DNA of 5,932 bases from Firmicutes bacterium UBA5420 (GTDB taxonomy: Bacteria; Bacillota; Limnochordia; Darwinibacteriales; Darwinibacteriaceae): NCBI GenBank assembly GCA_002409455.1, contig DHNI01000083.1, positions 1,351-7,282 on the forward strand. The letters run 5' to 3'. Below the pieces are notes generated by a model, which did not search any database, was not told where the DNA came from, and saw only the letters and a list, made by a program, of their open reading frames with translations. Positions 5,235 through 5,932 of the stretch are shown here, piece after piece. Positions within the stretch are counted from its first letter, which is position 1. The number at the start of each line of letters is the position of its first letter. The position numbers were made by a program, and so were the translations under genes.

Positions 5235-5768
5235 ATGAGCGATAGGCACAATGATCTATTTCGGGGTATAATGGCTTTACCATCTTTTCCGGTTGTCTTT
5301 GTAACTGTAGAACGGAATATTATGGTGGCCGCGGCCTTTCACTTCTACTCCTTTGACCCGCCATCTGTAATGGTCGGAATCAAACCCGATAAGCATAGCT
5401 ATAGCTTAATCTCGAAAACCGGTGAATTTGCCATCAACATACCTACGAAGAGCCAATTGGACAAGATACGCATTTGTGGCTCACTTTCCGGGAGAGATGA
5501 AGATAAGTATGCGAGGGCTTCTCTAACGCCAAGTAAAGGCCAGATAATTGACAGTTATGTAATAAAGGAATGCCCGGTAAATCTTGAATGCAAGGTTGTT
5601 CACCAGATTGAATACCCCGGTACCCATGTGTGGTTTGTCGGGGAAATAAGGGCAGTCTGCATAGATGACAATTACAGACGAGATGACGCTTTAATGTTTT
5701 GGCTTGGACAATTTCGATCGGTCGGTGCGATGATCGAAGGCAGCTCCGATCAGGAGTTGCTTCGCTAA
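5235..5768 (+). CDS. Flavoredoxin-like flavin reductase domain protein
   Basis: A 177-residue protein of the flavin-reductase-like, FMN-binding split-barrel family. Known members bind FMN and either reduce flavin with NAD(P)H or carry electrons, as in flavoredoxin. The signature runs from FPVVFVTVERN (18-28) through AAAFHFYSFDPPSVMVGIK (32-50), where the family contacts the FMN phosphate, to SLISKTGEFAINIP (57-70). Next come CGSLSGRDEDKY (81-92), conserved in flavoredoxin-type members, and ECPVNLECKV (112-121) with THVWFVGEI (130-138) near the end of the barrel. Length is usual for the family, and there is no signal peptide, so it is a cytoplasmic protein. It lies 57 nt after the Nudix-GNAT gene and 74 nt before the phzF-like gene, and is probably co-transcribed unless the hairpin at 5191 stops the polymerase. 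Whether it is an enzyme or an electron carrier cannot be decided. Confidence 0.88.
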   Translation: MSDRHNDLFRGIMALPSFPVVFVTVERNIMVAAAFHFYSFDPPSVMVGIKPDKHSYSLISKTGEFAINIPTKSQLDKIRICGSLSGRDEDKYARASLTPSKGQIIDSYVIKECPVNLECKVVHQIEYPGTHVWFVGEIRAVCIDDNYRRDDALMFWLGQFRSVGAMIEGSSDQELLR

Positions 5769-5785
5769 CAAGCGCTTAGTGTTGG

Positions 5786-5829
5786 TATGTTGCACCTCCT
5801 ATCGCAGCTCGGCGATACAGATCAACATA
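5786..5829 (+). promoter_or_regulatory. Nested hairpin leader with anti-Shine-Dalgarno segment upstream of the phzF-like gene
   Basis: The outer stem pairs TATGTTG (5786-5792) with CAACATA (5823-5829), 7 bp without mismatch. The inner stem pairs TATCGC (5800-5805) with GCGATA (5812-5817), 6 bp around a 6-nt loop. Between the two left arms lies CACCTCC (5793-5799), whose CCTCC is complementary to the GGAGG ribosome binding site at 5831-5835. In the nested fold the binding site is free; pairing CCTCC with GGAGG would bury it. This layout could allow translational control. It resembles no riboswitch class I can name. Confidence 0.4.
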
Positions 5830-5830
5830 T

Positions 5831-5835
5831 GGAGG
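5831..5835 (+). promoter_or_regulatory. Ribosome binding site of the phzF-like gene
   Basis: GGAGG lies 7 nt before ATG 5843 and one base after the end of the leader hairpin, so its accessibility may depend on that structure. Confidence 0.8.
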
Positions 5836-5842
5836 CAGTGTA

Positions 5843-5932
5843 ATGCGGATTTTTCAGGTTGATTCATTTACCAGCGAGATCTTTAGAGGAAACCCTGCAG
5901 GTGTGTGTCTGTTTGTAGCCAATGAGGATGAC
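5843..5932 (+). CDS. PhzF-family isomerase/epimerase (5' end only)
   Basis: Thirty codons are visible before the window ends. MRIFQVDSFT followed by FRGNPAGVCLF (residues 14-24) is the distinctive opening of the PhzF family, whose members have the diaminopimelate-epimerase fold and catalyse isomerisation or epimerisation; the founding member acts in phenazine biosynthesis. Most family members outside phenazine producers have unknown substrates, and nothing else here belongs to a phenazine pathway, so no phz symbol is given. The catalytic glutamate of the family lies further downstream than the sequence shown. The ATG has GGAGG at 7 nt. The open frame runs off the right edge; full members are about 260-300 residues. 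Confidence 0.85.
   Translation, partial: MRIFQVDSFTSEIFRGNPAGVCLFVANEDD

Noticed and set aside
5843..5932. Phenazine biosynthesis cluster suggested by the PhzF-like start
   Set aside because: No other phenazine gene is present; PhzF-family proteins are widespread in bacteria that make no phenazines.

Overview
The window looks like chromosomal DNA of a low-to-mid GC Gram-positive bacterium, most likely Bacillota of the clostridial type. This rests on the consistently strong AGGAGG-like ribosome binding sites 7-9 nt from their starts, free use of GTG and TTG starts, closely spaced same-strand genes, and the mix of families (Nudix, GNAT, flavoredoxin-like, PhzF-like). The organism is inferred from style only; no rRNA or other marker gene is present. 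No tRNA, rRNA, CRISPR array, transposase or insertion sequence was recognised. Every stretch longer than 300 bases is occupied by a gene.

Layout. Left end: the last 25 codons of an unrecognised Cys-containing protein (2-79) run by an ATGA overlap into a dienelactone-hydrolase-like alpha/beta hydrolase (76-999, +). This gene meets an ATP-grasp ligase (996-2246, -) tail to tail, with the two stop codons interlocked. A 132-bp divergent control region follows (2247-2378). It holds a good candidate promoter for each direction, and the two point into each other. Rightwards runs a probable operon: a long GNAT-family protein (2379-3422), a stand-alone Nudix hydrolase (3483-4010), a 70-residue two-helix membrane protein (4040-4252), a Nudix-GNAT fusion (4266-5177), a flavoredoxin-like flavin reductase (5235-5768), and the first 30 codons of a PhzF-family isomerase/epimerase (from 5843, cut by the window end). 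Gaps inside this run are 13-74 nt.

How the genes may work together. Enzyme classes are clear from motifs, but no substrate can be read from the sequence. The ATP-grasp ligase (amide or peptide bond formation), two acetyltransferase-fold proteins, two Nudix hydrolases and a small membrane protein form a divergent block that could act on a common acyl, amino or nucleotide-linked metabolite; this is inference. The flavin reductase and PhzF genes may be ordinary accessory metabolism carried in the same transcript. The most unusual non-coding features are the face-to-face promoters at 2252-2316 and a nested hairpin with an anti-Shine-Dalgarno sequence just upstream of the phzF-like start (5786-5835).

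Several starts were moved from the longest open frame to an internal codon because the ribosome binding site demands it: GTG 2379, ATG 3483 and ATG 5235.
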